From: Zygnema cylindricum
Taxonomy: Eukaryota > Streptophyta > Zygnematophyceae > Zygnematales > Zygnemataceae
Length of the DNA: 64,000 bases
NCBI GenBank assembly: GCA_037447655.1
Contig: JBBHKE010001687.1
Span: 259,901 to 323,900 of the forward strand
Reading direction: 5' to 3'
The stretch's first letter is position 1. Each line of letters starts with the position of its first letter. The position numbers and the translations under genes were made by a program. The notes below the pieces were generated by a model, which worked only from the letters and a program-made list of their open reading frames with translations, did not search any database and was not told where the DNA came from. Shown here one piece after another: positions 21,505 to 31,772 of this stretch.

Positions 21505-22343
21505 AAGAGGATCATAACTGGCTGTGACAAATGTCACGGTCAAATATTGATGGGAAGCATGTTTTCCAGCAAAAAGGGTAAAAAAAATAAAAGGAAAAAG
21601 ACTTATCAAATTGCTTGTGACAAATGTCAGTCCCAATTCTCTATTCCGACAGAAATGCAGAAAAAGACAAAATCAACAAAGGTCCATAAATCTCAAAATT
21701 AGGCCATAAAGAAATTGGGTCATCCCACAACAATGTTGCGACAATTTCACATATCTAGTATATCTTTCGCTTTTTTCCAGAAAATCCTCTATGGTTGCCA
21801 GTTTAGTCTCATGTAGGTGCGATATTATTTTTTATTAAAATAAAAACGTCAGCTTTTCCAATATGAAAAGAGCAAAATAAAAGTTCCAATAAAGCTTCCT
21901 CTATGCAGATAGATGTCAAGTTGGGAAAGACATTTCTTGCACAATGAAAAAATAAAAAAAAATAATGACAGTAATAATACATTGTAAATTATGAATTTCA
22001 TAAAGAGAGTAGATGAATACTGGCGGATAGTATAAGTGGGTGGAAAGAAGGGGAGGGGAGGGAGGGAGAGGGATGGAAGACTCACTATCTGAAAAAGACA
22101 TTTTGGCTCCTTCTGCTGCCAGTGTTCCCAGAAAAAGAAAAAAGAGGAACAGAACGGAGGAGGAGCTGCACCGAGGGCAAAACGAAGAACGGAAAATTTG
22201 AAAACTGAACAATTGCTCACAGATCGCAACAATGAAAAATTCAAAATGTTTAGAACTAAAATCCCAAAAAAATTAAAGTAAACATTGAACAAAAAGGCTT
22301 ACCTTGACAGTCCTCCATTTTGGGAAGTTTTTTGTAGGGCCAT
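17760..22343 (-). CDS. Secreted leucine-rich-repeat protein, copy 1 (9 exons, 293 aa predicted)
   Basis: Exons on minus: 22343-22303, 22165-22086, 21301-21160, 20730-20659, 20256-20185, 19706-19629, 19098-19027, 18776-18705, 18012-17760. All introns are GT...AG and phases agree (total 882 bases). Exon 1 starts 'MALQKTSQNGGLS'; exon 2 encodes a hydrophobic signal peptide core 'VLFLFFLFLGTLAAEGA'. Exon 3 is the LRR N-cap with 'NCSKWFGVSC'. Exons 4-8 are each one LRR (72, 72, 78, 72, 72 bases), for example 'NKFNGTIPNSIGELTKLTSL'. Exon 9 holds one or two further LRRs and a C-terminal tail with six Cys. No transmembrane segment or kinase is seen, so it is probably extracellular. Resembles the ectodomain of plant LRR receptor-like proteins; ligand unknown. 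Exon 9 ends 12 codons earlier than in copy 2. Confidence 0.85.
21455..21500. repeat. (GA)n microsatellite in intron 2 of LRR copy 1
   Basis: About 20 uninterrupted GA dinucleotides within a longer GA-rich tract (about 21310-21500). It lies in the intron between exons 2 and 3. The matching place in copy 2 (38890-39080) is GA-rich but has only short GA runs, so the array length is variable. Confidence 0.85.
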
Positions 22344-22349
22344 CACCAC

Positions 22350-22505
22350 TCTTTCTCCTTCTCTCTCGTCCTCACTCGATCGCTCTGGACCTCTTGCTCT
22401 AGGTCTCGCTCTCTCTCTCTCGCTATCTCTCTCTCGCTCTCTCTCTTTCTCTCTCGCTTTCTCTGTCTGGCCTCCTTGTTCTCCCTCTCTCGCTTTCTCT
22501 GAGTT
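22350..22505. repeat. CT-rich (GA on minus) tract upstream of LRR copy 1
   Basis: Tract dominated by CTCTCTCG-type units. It lies between the LRR start codon (minus) and the shared TATA region, so it would be the GA-rich 5' untranslated leader of the LRR transcript and the upstream promoter of the divergent plus gene. The equivalent tract in copy 2 is longer (39860-40120). Long Ser/Leu or Arg/Glu open frames here are repeat artefacts. Confidence 0.75.
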
Positions 22506-22566
22506 TGTGCGAGGGAGTGTAGACTGAGTGCGGAATGGTTTGCGAATGGAATCGGCTCCGTATGAA

Positions 22567-22574
22567 TATATAAG
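22567..22574 (+). promoter_or_regulatory. TATA box (TATATAAG) of the divergent plus-strand gene, copy 1
   Basis: TATATAAG followed by a GC-rich stretch. It lies 102 bases before the ATG at 22676, giving a leader of about 80 bases. It is conserved exactly in copy 2 (40182-40189). The minus-strand LRR start is about 225 bases on the other side, so this interval acts as a bidirectional promoter (inference). Confidence 0.6.
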
Positions 22575-22675
22575 CGCGACCGGCATCGCGTCCGTACATC
22601 ATCGTACAAATCACGCCAGTGCTCCTGTACTGTTATGCGGTCCGTACCATTTCTTCTGAATTTGCTGTTTCGTCC

Positions 22676-22930
22676 ATGATTCTCAGTTTTCGAAGTTTTC
22701 AACGTTTTCAAAGTCTGTTGGTTTTCGTCGTCGCCGCTTGGCTTGTAGTGCGGGCGACGAGCATGGCGTGAGGCGTCACGTCACGCCAGCGACAGGAAAC
22801 ACCTGCCCCGCTCAGGTCGCATCTGTCGCGCCGCCGTACTGCCGTGCGAAACGACACGCCGAGTAGTGCGACTATTTTTAGTAAAGACACTAAGGCCGAG
22901 TTTCCATGTTCTAAGGTTTCTGTTTCATAA
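22676..22930 (+). pseudogene. Small predicted secreted protein, copy 1 (broken)
   Basis: ATG at 22676 opens a 30-codon signal-peptide-like exon ('FQSLLVFVVAAWLVV') that reaches a GTGAGG donor at 22768; an AG acceptor at 22815 would restore the frame used in copy 2. The second exon then meets TAA at 22928, and further downstream a 5-base deletion relative to copy 2 (near 22980) also shifts the frame. It is therefore shorter (about 68 codons) or dead. The 48-base intron is unusually short, so the splice is uncertain; without it the frame stops after 31 codons. Function unknown. Confidence 0.4.
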
Positions 22931-23264
22931 TAGAGCGGATTAATGGATTTTTGCGCGGCTCTTTCGATGGTACGGAAACTTCTGTACCGGCGATGTCGGC
23001 GATGCCAGCGTGGCAATTCAAAAAGAAATGTGACGCAGTCCGACGGCTAGTTGAAAAGTACGCCGTACGACTCGTCAGTTGACTTGTCTAGATCCAAACG
23101 TTTCACTTGAATTCGTGCGAACCGAGTAAAAATTAAACTCTACGTCCCAAAATGCATGCTGTATCGTCTGCCTTGACGGTTGCCGTACAGCGTCACGTGA
23201 CCACGTCCACAGATCGTAAGTTCGGAAATATGGATACGATTGCGATTAGCGGTGTGGTCGGCCA

Positions 23265-23435
23265 GTTGCAGACACGTGCCGACAACATATGTGCTTTCGA
23301 TGTATTTTATGCCGGTTAGAAAGTATATTCTGAAATTGCTTGAAAGGCAGCCACGTGGAAGCTTAAGCACACACGTATGGCTCACGTGGTTGCCGGAATC
23401 TCTAATTCTTTTAGGAAGACGACAACAATGGGGAC
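23265..23435 (+). repeat. CACGTG-bearing repeat (G repeat), copy 1
   Basis: About 170 bases with 'cagccacgtggaagctt' and 'ggctcacgtggttgcc', two CACGTG boxes facing each other about 26 bases apart, then 'aggaagacgacaacaatgggg'. Also found at 40895-41065, 44440-44530 (partial) and 44850-45020. Part of the duplicated module here, but the 44-45 kb copies are outside it, so it is an independent dispersed repeat. Confidence 0.7.
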
Positions 23436-23554
23436 TTCGAATGTTTTACGGCGGCGACTTTCTATGAGCAGTTGCGAAAACAGGCGGCAATTCTACGCAA
23501 AGAAATGAAATCGTTACTTTAGATTGTGACGGATGTAAATGTGGGTGTAATTTG

Positions 23555-23623
23555 TTTGTAGACGTCTACAAACTCGCGACAATTGATGACGTTTAAAAAA
23601 TAGCGATGGTTGTAGACGTCTAC
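23555..23623. repeat. Two GTAGACGTCTAC palindromes
   Basis: TTTGTAGACGTCTACAAA (23555-23572) is a perfect 18-base palindrome; the 12-base core GTAGACGTCTAC recurs at 23612-23623. Both are followed by a similar 'c.aactcgcgaca'/'ctacttgtgaca' sequence, so this is an imperfect 54-base tandem duplication. ACGT cores are typical bZIP-type targets, but no gene start lies nearby. Confidence 0.7.
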
Positions 23624-23639
23624 CTACTTGTGACATTAT

Positions 23640-24285
23640 TGATGCTTAGGTTTTGTGACATTTTGTCGTCACGCTCAAAATATGAAATTGTCGACGTCAT
23701 AAATGTTGTTTTTAGTGCGACTTTGGGCCATCATTCCGATTCAACACTATACCGAATTCGACTACGCGCGAAATCGAATTGTACCAACTTTGACGCGCCA
23801 CATTTAGGGTACACTATTTTGTGTGGGTTTGTGTGTCAACGCCTCTACACGTGCATTATTGTAGCCGCATTATTGTAGGTTTTCAGATTAGACACATGGC
23901 ATTTAGTCATTGGACTGTCACTTAGATTCTTTGCTTGCTCTTAAGCTTAAGTAGTTCGTTTCTTGCAAACGTAGAATTATCATTCACAAAGGGGGGAAAA
24001 GACAAGGCTTTATTGATAAGGACAAATTCGTCTAGATTTACGTTATTGTTTTTACTCCTACTTTCATAATGGATTTTTAAACGCCTTTCCTACTTTGTTT
24101 TACATGTGAATGCTTATTCATCTCTCTCTCTCCTATCTTGTCTAATTATCTGCACTTCGTGACGAATCTGAGTTTGGACTTTGAGTTTCCTCTGCTAGTT
24201 TGGACGTCCGTGGTCCCAAGATTTCTCTTGGTTGCTCGAAATTGCCGACTTTGGATTTCGGGTTACGGTCTCCCATTCTAATCTC
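23640..24285. other. No recognised gene; leader of the next copia element
   Basis: No coding sequence recognised. By position 23890-24285 would be the LTR/leader of the plus-strand copia copy 2, but no LTR boundary or primer-binding site was found. Confidence 0.35.
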
Positions 24286-24289
24286 CATA

Positions 24290-25120
24290 AGTATAAAGGA
24301 ACGAATTACCAACACTAGAGATGTCGGGCTGAAGCAGCCCTTGAGGAGAGAGGTTGTTTGGGTATCGTTACCCGAACAGAGCTGCGTCCTGTTCCTACAC
24401 ACCAAAAGACATCAAATTTGATGAGAAGAAATCAATGGTTGAATGGGATACGAAAGAGATCAGAGCAAAGAACACTTTGATGAGAGGTTTAGTCGATAAT
24501 TAGCTTTGCAACTTTACTCGTTGCAAATCTTATGCCGAAATTTGGGAGTCACTCGCGAGGACTCACCAACCTTCAGGAATGATGGCACGAATCAAGTTGT
24601 GCAAATTACTCATAACCACTATCTACCAAGACGGCACATCGATGGAGGCTTACACCTCAGACTACGGTAATCTTTAAGCAGAAGTTAACGCTGTCGATTC
24701 CATTTTTCCTATGGACACAAAGATCACACTGCTCGTGTTGTCTTTGCCCGTTGAGCACAAACTTAAACTCACATGACTCGATCGATCAGACCCCCGACAT
24801 GGAAGTGGATCGAGGTTGTCGAGTCTCCTTTGAATAACGAGTTCAGCACTCAGATATTGTCCAACGGTAAGTTCAACAAAGAGAGCTAGGTGTTTGCACA
24901 TGGAAAAGGGAGATTTCCCCACAAAATGAAAGACAAACTAAAAAGTCAAAATCGAGAGAAAAAAGAAATAAAATGTGTTTCTAGTGCGACAAGCGTGGAC
25001 ACTTAATCTCTGTTTCTCGAACATACACCTATGACAAGCAGCACGACAAGGTTGACGAATCGAAGCTAAAGACGAGGAAAGGAAAAAGGAAGGAGATCGT
25101 TCAGTCGCAAGCCATGATAG
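24290..25120 (+). pseudogene. copia gag, family A copy 2
   Basis: Readable segments: 'RCRAEAALEERGCLGIVTRT' (about 24318), 'TKEIRAKNTLMRGLVDN' (about 24450), 'EIWESLARTHQPSGMMARIK' and 'TTIYQDGTSMEAYTSDYGNL' (about 24620-24675), 'LPVEHKLKLT'. The zinc knuckle near 24980 is 'CDKRGHLISVSRTY', lacking two of its Cys. 'KLKTRKGKRKEIVQ' follows as in copies 3 and 4. At least four stops or frameshifts. Confidence 0.8.
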
Positions 25121-25150
25121 AGTCCACCCTCTCGATAGATAACAATGTAG

Positions 25151-25498
25151 ATGGTTGACAGCGGGGGTTTTGAACACATATGCTATCGCCAAGAGTGGTT
25201 CTCTAATTATAAGGAGGCTCCTCCCTCCCGCATATACATGGGAGACAATTATACGCCACTTTGCAGAAGAAAAAGAGACATTGAGATCGAGGCGTTAATA
25301 TATGGAAGATTGGTCTCCCACACAATCAAGAATGTGCTATATGTTCCCTGCTTTAAGCGTAACCTTTACTCTTTTCCCCAAGCTAAAGATAGCATAATCA
25401 TCCCAATCAAGCAGAAAGAAGGAAACATAAAGCACGTGAGAAACGAACTTACCATCGCAGAAGGGAAGAGAATGGCAAATCGCACATATCGGCTGTAG
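25151..25498 (+). pseudogene. copia aspartic protease, family A copy 2
   Basis: A 115-codon open frame starting 'MVDSGGFEHICYRQEWFSNY' corresponds to D-T/S-G-A-x-x-H with Ala to Gly. 'IYMGDNYTPLC', 'RDIEIEALIYGR', 'NVLYVPCFKRNLYSFPQAKD' and 'IAEGKRMANRTY' follow, matching copies 1, 3 and 4. The Asp is kept. Longest intact protease of the family in the window because the frame crosses the point where copy 1 is frameshifted. Confidence 0.85.
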
Positions 25499-25659
25499 TG
25501 CAACCCGAAGCCTCGATCCATAGTTCTCGCATCCCAACTTGTTCTTTCGTAACGCAAAGAAAACCTCAAAAAAAAAGAGGAGATAAAAGAGAGTGCTGCC
25601 AAAAAAGAAGCCACTAACAACAAAGTGAAGGTAAACAAACTTACGCAAACACCATACAA

Positions 25660-26460
25660 CCAACTTCTTTGGCACATGCGACTAGGCCATCTCCATATTG
25701 AAAGAATGAAGAAACTAATCGCAAGCAGCCTGGATTATATAATAGACCTTACCTCTATCAAATATGCAAGAGAACCATGTTAAGGCTGCGAGATGGGGAA
25801 GTCCCATTACCATCTATCTCCACATCCGCAGGAATGGGAGATACGCGCCCGGAATGGGAGAAGACACTTTATCGCCTTTGTTGAGGACTTCTCTCAGTGA
25901 CTCACATGTACCTACTCCGACAAAAAAAGGGAGGTGTTTGAGAAATTAAAAGCTTTCAAATAAATTGTTGAGAAAAAGCACGATTCAAAAATCAAGTGCT
26001 TAAGGATGGAAACCAGAGGAATATTTATATGAATATTTCTCTATTGAGATTAAAAATTTCCTCACCTTTGAAATGATCTAACACCTGTTGACAACATCTG
26101 GAACCCCGCAAAAGAACGGTGTGGGAGTGCGCATGAACCGAAAGCTTTTGGAAATGTCACAAAGTTTGATGGTGACGCACACATTCAACTCTGACTTTTG
26201 GGGAGAAGCAGTCTGCACATCAACATATCTCAAAAACCAATGCCCAACAAGGGTTTTAGAGAACTTAACCTCGTTCAAGAAAAGGCTTTGCAAACGTTCT
26301 AATCTATCACATCTCACAGTCTTTGGTAGCAGAGCTTACGCTTTCAACCACAAAAATTGAGGAGGGGCGCTAACACCTAAAACAATAAAAGGGATTTTTG
26401 TCGGCTATAATGAATAGTGCAAATCCTATCAAATAGCAAAAACAAAGACAAAAGCGATCA
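25660..26460 (+). pseudogene. copia integrase, family A copy 2
   Basis: 'LLWHMRLGHLHIERMKKLIA' (about 25668-25725) is the start of the HHCC domain. The middle is heavily damaged (about 25750-26080), so the first two catalytic Asp are not readable. 26088-26360 is open: 'TSGTPQKNGVGVRMNRKL' carries G-V-R in place of the catalytic G-V-A-E-R, so the catalytic Glu is lost, then 'SDFWGEAVCTSTYLKNQCP' and 'LTVFGSRAYAFNHKN'. Inactive. Confidence 0.85.
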
Positions 26461-27300
26461 CCATTCATAAAAATTGTAAAGTTCGGAAAATTGCGGCAAA
26501 CCGTAGATAATGGGAGCCACTGAAATGGAATTGATATCTCACCCTCAATGTGGTCTTTAAGTGATGAAGAAATCGAGCGAGATACAAAGGTAGTAGAGGA
26601 TGGCGAATCAAAAAGTGAGGGAGAAAAGTCACCATCTCCAAGAAAGATCCTTGGGCTACTTGCAATTGAGAACAAACAGTTTGTAAGGAAGCACCTGCAA
26701 AGCAATAATAGGGATAAAGTAAGAGGCCCTTTCACAACCTTTGCTTTTTCAAAATGGCGTTCGTTGATCGAAACCCATCCACATCCCCTGTACAGAAAAA
26801 AGTGCAGGGAAAAATATGAGGCACAGGTTGGAAACGTGCAATGGATTTTTTGTTTGGTATTCCGCACAGAAAATTGTCAAAAAAATTGACACGTGTGAGA
26901 GCATCTTCCTATCGGCTCATATCATAAAACTTTATTTCGAATCACCTCCTAAGGCGGTTTTATATAAAGTTTGAAGAGGAGTTGGAAAGACTGGGAAGTG
27001 GTTCGAAACACGCTAAACGACAAACTGCATTACATATAAAACTTCAAGGTAACTCACTTTGTACAGTGGTAATTTCATTTTTTGGTATAGTTGCGAGTTT
27101 TCTCGTTAACGGCTAAGTTATGGAGGAAAACGAGAGAAAATAACTATAAGTTTAGCACTAGGGAAAGTGCCCTAAGAATTGCACTAATAGTTTTAAGTGT
27201 GCGCTACATTTAAATAAGCACGTTACACATTTATTCCTGTAGCGCCATAAACTATACGGTTGAAAAAGTAGTTCACCACTTTCGTTGATGTTGTTATTTG
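26461..27300. other. No recognised gene
   Basis: A 113-codon plus-strand frame (26548-26889) begins 'MWSLSDEEIERDTKVVEDGE', with an acidic start like the copia linker after integrase; it may be the decayed IN-RT linker of copy 2. No RT motifs follow. The rest is AT-rich without features. Confidence 0.35.
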
Positions 27301-27810
27301 TTTAGAAGATTCGTTGCAGGTGGATCGAAAATAAGTGACGGTTGTCCAAAAATCCCGTGGTGATTCCTTCCTCCATAACCTAAGAACGTTAGCAACTATT
27401 TATGTGATTTTAATATTTTTTGGAGATTCTCTTATACTTACGTTTTATTAAAAGAAGGTATGTGTCCAACATGCTATTAATTTGCCTAAATAACATGCGC
27501 AAAACTAATATTTTGTGATAACCATTCTCATAGCGCCACGACATGTTAACATTATCACGAAATGAATCATATGCTTCTCTATACCAAAAATGTTTATTGC
27601 ATTGTATGCAACCCAAGTTGTGCGGCTTAACACGACCATATTTTTTACAAAGGGCAAAAACTTAGTAGATTTTTGCATAAAACAGATAGATATTTTGTGA
27701 CAATAACCTCATATCAATAATATGAGCTGTACTACAATGTACCACATAACATTAATATGATGCAACAATCGTCCCCTCAACTACCTTTTAAACTTGTTGA
27801 AATGCGTATA
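27300..27810. repeat. Dispersed repeat R1, most complete copy
   Basis: Contains two blocks. The first is 'tcgttgcaggtggatcgaaaataagtgacgg' to 'ccaacatgct' (27310-27490), matched at 45025-45195. The second is 'gataaccattctcatagcgcc' to 'aaacttgttgaaatgc' (27518-27805), matched at 44540-44835 and 51350-51420. Blocks share word order and most bases. No terminal repeats or frames. Class unknown; could be a non-autonomous Helitron-like or LTR-derived repeat. Confidence 0.75.
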
Positions 27811-28954
27811 GAGTTAGTGAGCCTAGTGATATGACATCGGGGAACAATTACCAGTTCAATTTTACCGTGTGATTGCGCTTGTTTGTTGCTCGTCATTAAT
27901 GCCATTATGTAGCACTTCATCAATGTTTTCTCAGTTGGGCTTAGTTATCCAATTTTTTCATGCGTTTAATCAATGCTACTTTTGTTGCCCTCGCATATTT
28001 TTGTTGGGTTTTGCACCGTTTTGGTACAGCATGCAAAAGCGTTCGAATTGATAGTATCTAAAAATCCGTAATTCGTTAGAATTATCCACATTGAATAAAG
28101 ACGAAAAGTGGTTGACGCGTCTGTGAAAGATCGATATATAAAACAAATGTAGAAAAGATATAAAATGTGGAAGGATTAAAGAGAATAATGCAGACAAGAG
28201 TGTCCAACAAAAGCCCAAAGCTCTCACGTGAACCAACAAGTACATTTCAGCGGACCTAACATATTAGTACTACAAGCGACTCAATTAAAACAACATAAAG
28301 TACGCGATAGTAAGCGTTATTTTGCTCGAAAAACTAAACCAGAAAATACTAGAACTAAAACATCACTAAAATAAAACATAAAAGCCATGCAACTAACAAT
28401 TACATTAAGGCGCTCCACGTGATCGAGACACTGTTTCACAATTAATATAACAACCTTCCCGAAAATAACACAGAGGAATTTACAGTATTGAAGGAATTTG
28501 GAGTATAGGAGGAAAATCTCTATCATTTGGATAAGTGATACAATTTGTTTTTTGTCCTCTCAATGTGCGTGGGGCTGCGTATTAACCACTTTGTATTACA
28601 TAACAGAGACATAGAAGTCCTCAAAAAGACTACTTTGTTGGCGTCGTGGATTAGCCATTTTGTACAACAAAAGAGAGACCTAGAATTCGTCAATACAAAC
28701 TACATCCGTGGGTAGTGGCGCGTCAACAGGCTTTGGTATAAAGCCAAATTTTGGAGGCCTCACGATGACGCAAACCTAGTATGATTCTTTGAGAAAAATG
28801 AGATAAAGGTGGTCGAATTTTATGCCTCCTATCTTAGAATTAGCGTCGAAACAGTCATGTCACGTAACGTCCAACATGAGGCCAGTGGTTAAGTACTATA
28901 ACGCTCGCTCACAATGAATGAGATTAATGTTGTTTTGGAAGCCTTTTCCTTCTC
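27811..28954. other. No recognised gene
   Basis: 1.1 kb with only short frames lacking domain motifs on both strands. Contains the tandem duplication listed at 28565-28710. Confidence 0.4.
28565..28710 (+). repeat. Imperfect tandem duplication, about 73-base unit
   Basis: 'gcgtattaaccactttgtattacataacagagacatagaa' is followed by a diverged second unit 'gtggattagccattttgtacaacaaaagagagacctagaa'. Two units only. Non-coding. Confidence 0.55.
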
Positions 28955-30144
28955 ACATTAACTTGATCTTTCCTCCTTTCTACCATACTGGTATGGTACC
29001 ACTATCCTCGGCTTAAGGGATGGAGTAGAGGTTCCTCTTGAAATCTAGAACATAAAAAACATTTTTGATTGTGCAGAATGTTTTCTATCTATCCACTAAT
29101 GCCTCTATCTCAATGTCTCATGTTCTTGTTGCGAGGGTGGAGTGATTGTCTCCCACGAAAATTTGAGATTGGTTGTTTGCTTGGAGTTTGTGAACCATTC
29201 ACGCATGTAACCCATGTTTTTGAAGCGCTTGTGTCGATCATATAGTCGTTGGAGCCGACTTCGAGGGATGATGCCATCATCCCCTGTCAGCTCACTATCT
29301 CTTTTCCTTTCCCCTTCCCCCTTTTCAGCTTAGACTGATCCACCTTTCCATTTTGTTTGTCTTGAACGTATTTTCTGCATACTAAGATGAAGTGACCTGC
29401 TTTATCACAATAAAAACACTTTTTGTCATCCTTTTTATCGCGGTTATGGCCGCCTCTCCTCTCTCTCCTCTCTCGGTTGTTGACAAACGCAAATGCAGAG
29501 CTTTCGCAGTTCATATCGCGATTCTTCATGATTATTTTGTTAAATTCATCTTTCAGGATTGCCTTAACAACTTCGTTCCACTTTCGTGTGGAGACTTCTT
29601 TTTGATCCAGCCAACTAAGTATGGGTTTTTACTCGATTGGCAAAAAAAACATGAGGGTAATTCTGGTGTTTGTGGGGAGTGTGAAAAACGCGGCGTCGAC
29701 TTCGGCCAAGAGGTTGGCATAGTGGGAGGTGTAAGCCTCCACACATGTGCCATCTTGACAGACGGTCGTCATGAGTGTCTTTCCAAGTTTGATTCTCGTA
29801 GTCATACCTGAAAGTTTGTGTGTCGCCTCTAAGGATTCCCAAATCTCTGCAGAAGTTTTGAGTCTCGTCATATTTTTCATTTGATTGTTTGCCAGCCCAC
29901 GAATCAAGCAATTTTTGGCTTGGATCTCCTTCATGTTCTAATCTTTCATTGCCTTTGTCTCAGTTGCTTTCACACTGTTTGCATCTGCAGGAACAGGACG
30001 CGTTTTTGCTCGAGTAACGATTCCCAAGCAATTCCTCTCCTCAAAGGCCGCCTTGGCCCGACACCTCCACAACTGATTATTTGAACCTTCAAACATATCA
30101 AGGGCGCCTAGCGGGCCCATGACCTGTTGATCTTGATCAGACAT
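28955..30144 (-). pseudogene. Ty1/copia family A copy 3: gag and protease only
   Basis: Gag starts at 30144 'MSDQDQQVMGPLGALDMFEG' and is open to 29938, then 'MKEIQAKNCLIRGLANNQ' (29934) continues to 29629 after an in-frame stop. Further left: zinc knuckle 'CFYCDKAGHFILVCRKY' (about 29420-29370), the best C-x2-C-x4-H-x4-C of the family, and 'KLKRGKGKGKEIVS' (stop at 29287). The protease region (29280-28955) is frameshifted; 'YMIDTSASK' has Gly to Ser at the active site. Integrase and RT are absent. Family membership is clear from near-identity with copy 4. Confidence 0.88.
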
Positions 30145-30499
30145 TCCGAGTAACTAGGAGGACCCTTAGGACCACGTACACCTAATCAGATTACATGATT
30201 CGCAGAAGCGACGAACTTGATTAATCACAAAGGTAGAAAGGACAAAAGTTTAGATTGGGAGAGTAATGGCATTCACATCTAGCAAGGCATAGATTAAATA
30301 GCTGTTCACAAAGTAGATTCCATTATAGCTGAAAGGAATACAATTGTAAAGGAAATACAATGTCTAGTAATAAACTGTTTTTGAATACTAAGGCTGCCAA
30401 GTCTAATTTGTCCGTGAATGATAATTTATGTCTTCTTGCTCTACTCTATATATTCTAAAGCAATCAAAGAGAAACTAAGTTGTGGTCGAATGACCAGAT

Positions 30500-30595
30500 G
30501 CCACTTATACAAGCCTACAAACAATAATGCATCATGGGAACGTCTTCACGTCTGTCCAAGCCTACAAACAATAAAGCATTATGGGAACGTCTGCA
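30500..30595 (+). repeat. Tandem duplication of a ~47-base unit
   Basis: 'acaagcctacaaacaataatgcatcatgggaacgtcttcacgtctgtcc' is followed directly by 'aagcctacaaacaataaagcattatgggaacgtctgcacg'. Both units are also present in the second duplication copy (33617-33705), so the tandem event predates the segmental duplication. Confidence 0.8.
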
Positions 30596-30598
30596 CGT

Positions 30599-31293
30599 TG
30601 TTAGGTACAATTGTTGAATCTAGCTTTAAGTAATGCTTGTTCGTTTTTAGTTTGGATTAGATTTGGTCTCGCGTCACTTCGCGTACTTAATTTGGTTTCA
30701 TTTAGAACTGCGTGCGTCGGTTCGCAGATTCGGTTTTGTTTCGAATAGTTTGATGTATTATTTCGTCCGTGTACTTTTCACGTGTACACGATTAGATTTG
30801 ATTTGTTTTGTTTCGTTTAGGTTCTAGTACCGTACGTCGAGAAGTTTCGTTTCGCGCGACCTACATCTAGTATGTTCGTTTCGCGTCAGTTAAGTTAGTC
30901 GTACAGAACTTTGTCAGATTAGTTTCTAGTAGATTCACTTTGCGTTGTACCATATTTACGTCTAAGTACATTTAAACACTTCTAGAAATAGTGTTCTAGA
31001 TTATTTCCGTGGCTAAGTTAAATAGCCATCGTGTGAGTGTGGTAGAATCAATTTTAGAAAGTATAACAATTAGGAATCAAGTTAAGAGTCAATTAAGGAG
31101 GAATGAATTAAGGGAAGTGTAATGTTTAAGGATTGAGTTAATATGAGTTTATTTTATTGAGTGTTGAATTTGCCTCTATCTTGGACTATGAGATTTCATT
31201 GTATTATAATGTTTGAGTTGATTTCAGTTTCGCTTCCGCATTGAGATATTTGAGTGATTGTGAGTGCATTCCGATTGAATTTTATTCCTAACA
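30599..31293 (+). mobile_element. Solo LTR, 695 bases
   Basis: Begins TGTTAGG and ends CCTAACA (7-base inverted ends), flanked by CACGT (30594-30598) and CTCGT (31294-31298), a 5-base target duplication with one mismatch. The empty site is visible in the sister segment near 33700 ('tctgcaggtctgtctaaca'). Same family as the interrupted solo LTR at 13650-16350. Contains no coding sequence. The parent element is not in this window. Confidence 0.92.
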
Positions 31294-31772
31294 CTCGTCT
31301 GTCCAACACTTGATTTAATGTTCGTGCTGTCTGTCCAACACTTGATTTAATGTTGCTGTAAAATCGCTGATGATGCTGTGACTATACTATTTCGTAGTAC
31401 CAATGAAATCCAACTGATCGCTACACGAAATAATCGCTCGGAATCGCACTAAAAACAATATTATATACACTCATCATGTCCAATTTTGTGAAAAGTATTT
31501 TTGCTTTTTGAGCATTTTTATGCATATTTGATTGAGATAAAAAAATTGTCTTCTAGAAACTACTTATATGCTATTTTCATACATTTATGACGGTCGGCGT
31601 TTTCTATAATGTTATGGGTCACAAAAATAAAAATAAAAATGGACAGGGGCAAAAAAAAGCCAAGAAATATCGAGAAGAAAGTGGGTGTTGTAGAAACAAT
31701 TGGCCAACTGTAAATGATAACCACCACTAAGGTGTCTCTTTTCACTTGTTGCCAATTCGTTTGTGGCTAGAC

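Larger units (their letters stand above)
17790..23485. repeat. Duplicated LRR/secreted-protein module, copy 1
   Basis: Colinear with 35280-41115 on the same strand across exons, introns, promoter and downstream plus-strand region. Similarity ends abruptly at right ('gcgaaaacaggcg' then unrelated sequence in both) and fades at left inside the last LRR exon. Introns align as well as exons, indicating duplication of genomic DNA rather than retrocopying. The copies lie about 17.5 kb apart with retroelements between them. Confidence 0.9.
24290..26460 (+). mobile_element. Ty1/copia element, family A copy 2, decayed
   Basis: Plus-strand gag, zinc knuckle, protease, pre-integrase and integrase segments in order, all broken by stops and frameshifts. 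Same family as the 8.8-10.95 kb element by gag and protease wording. After integrase there is a short 'GIFVGYNE'-type tail near 26395 and then no RT. It lies between the two LRR modules, in the opposite orientation to copies 1, 3 and 4. Confidence 0.88.
29087..31772. repeat. Segmental duplication, copy with solo LTR
   Basis: Colinear with 32188-34151. Shared sequence starts at 'tctatctatccactaatgcc' and ends at 'tgtggctagacaat'. This copy contains, in addition, a 695-base solo LTR (30599-31293) and a small tandem duplication of 'gtctgtccaacacttgatt' just after it. It carries the gag-protease of copia copy 3 and its upstream flank. Estimated identity is above 90 percent by eye. Confidence 0.9.

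Noticed and set aside
22285-22711. Long Ser/Leu-rich (plus) and Arg/Glu-rich (minus) open frames
   Set aside because: They come from the CT/GA microsatellite upstream of the LRR gene. Only the last 13 codons on minus (start at 22343) are used as exon 1.
26548-26889. 113-codon frame as a host gene
   Set aside because: Acidic start fits a decayed copia linker; no homologue recognised and no intron or promoter signals.
29392-29811. 139-codon plus-strand frame
   Set aside because: Antisense shadow of family A copia gag and zinc knuckle.
30500-30600. CRISPR-like or satellite array
   Set aside because: Only two units without unique spacers of constant length, in a eukaryotic repeat context.
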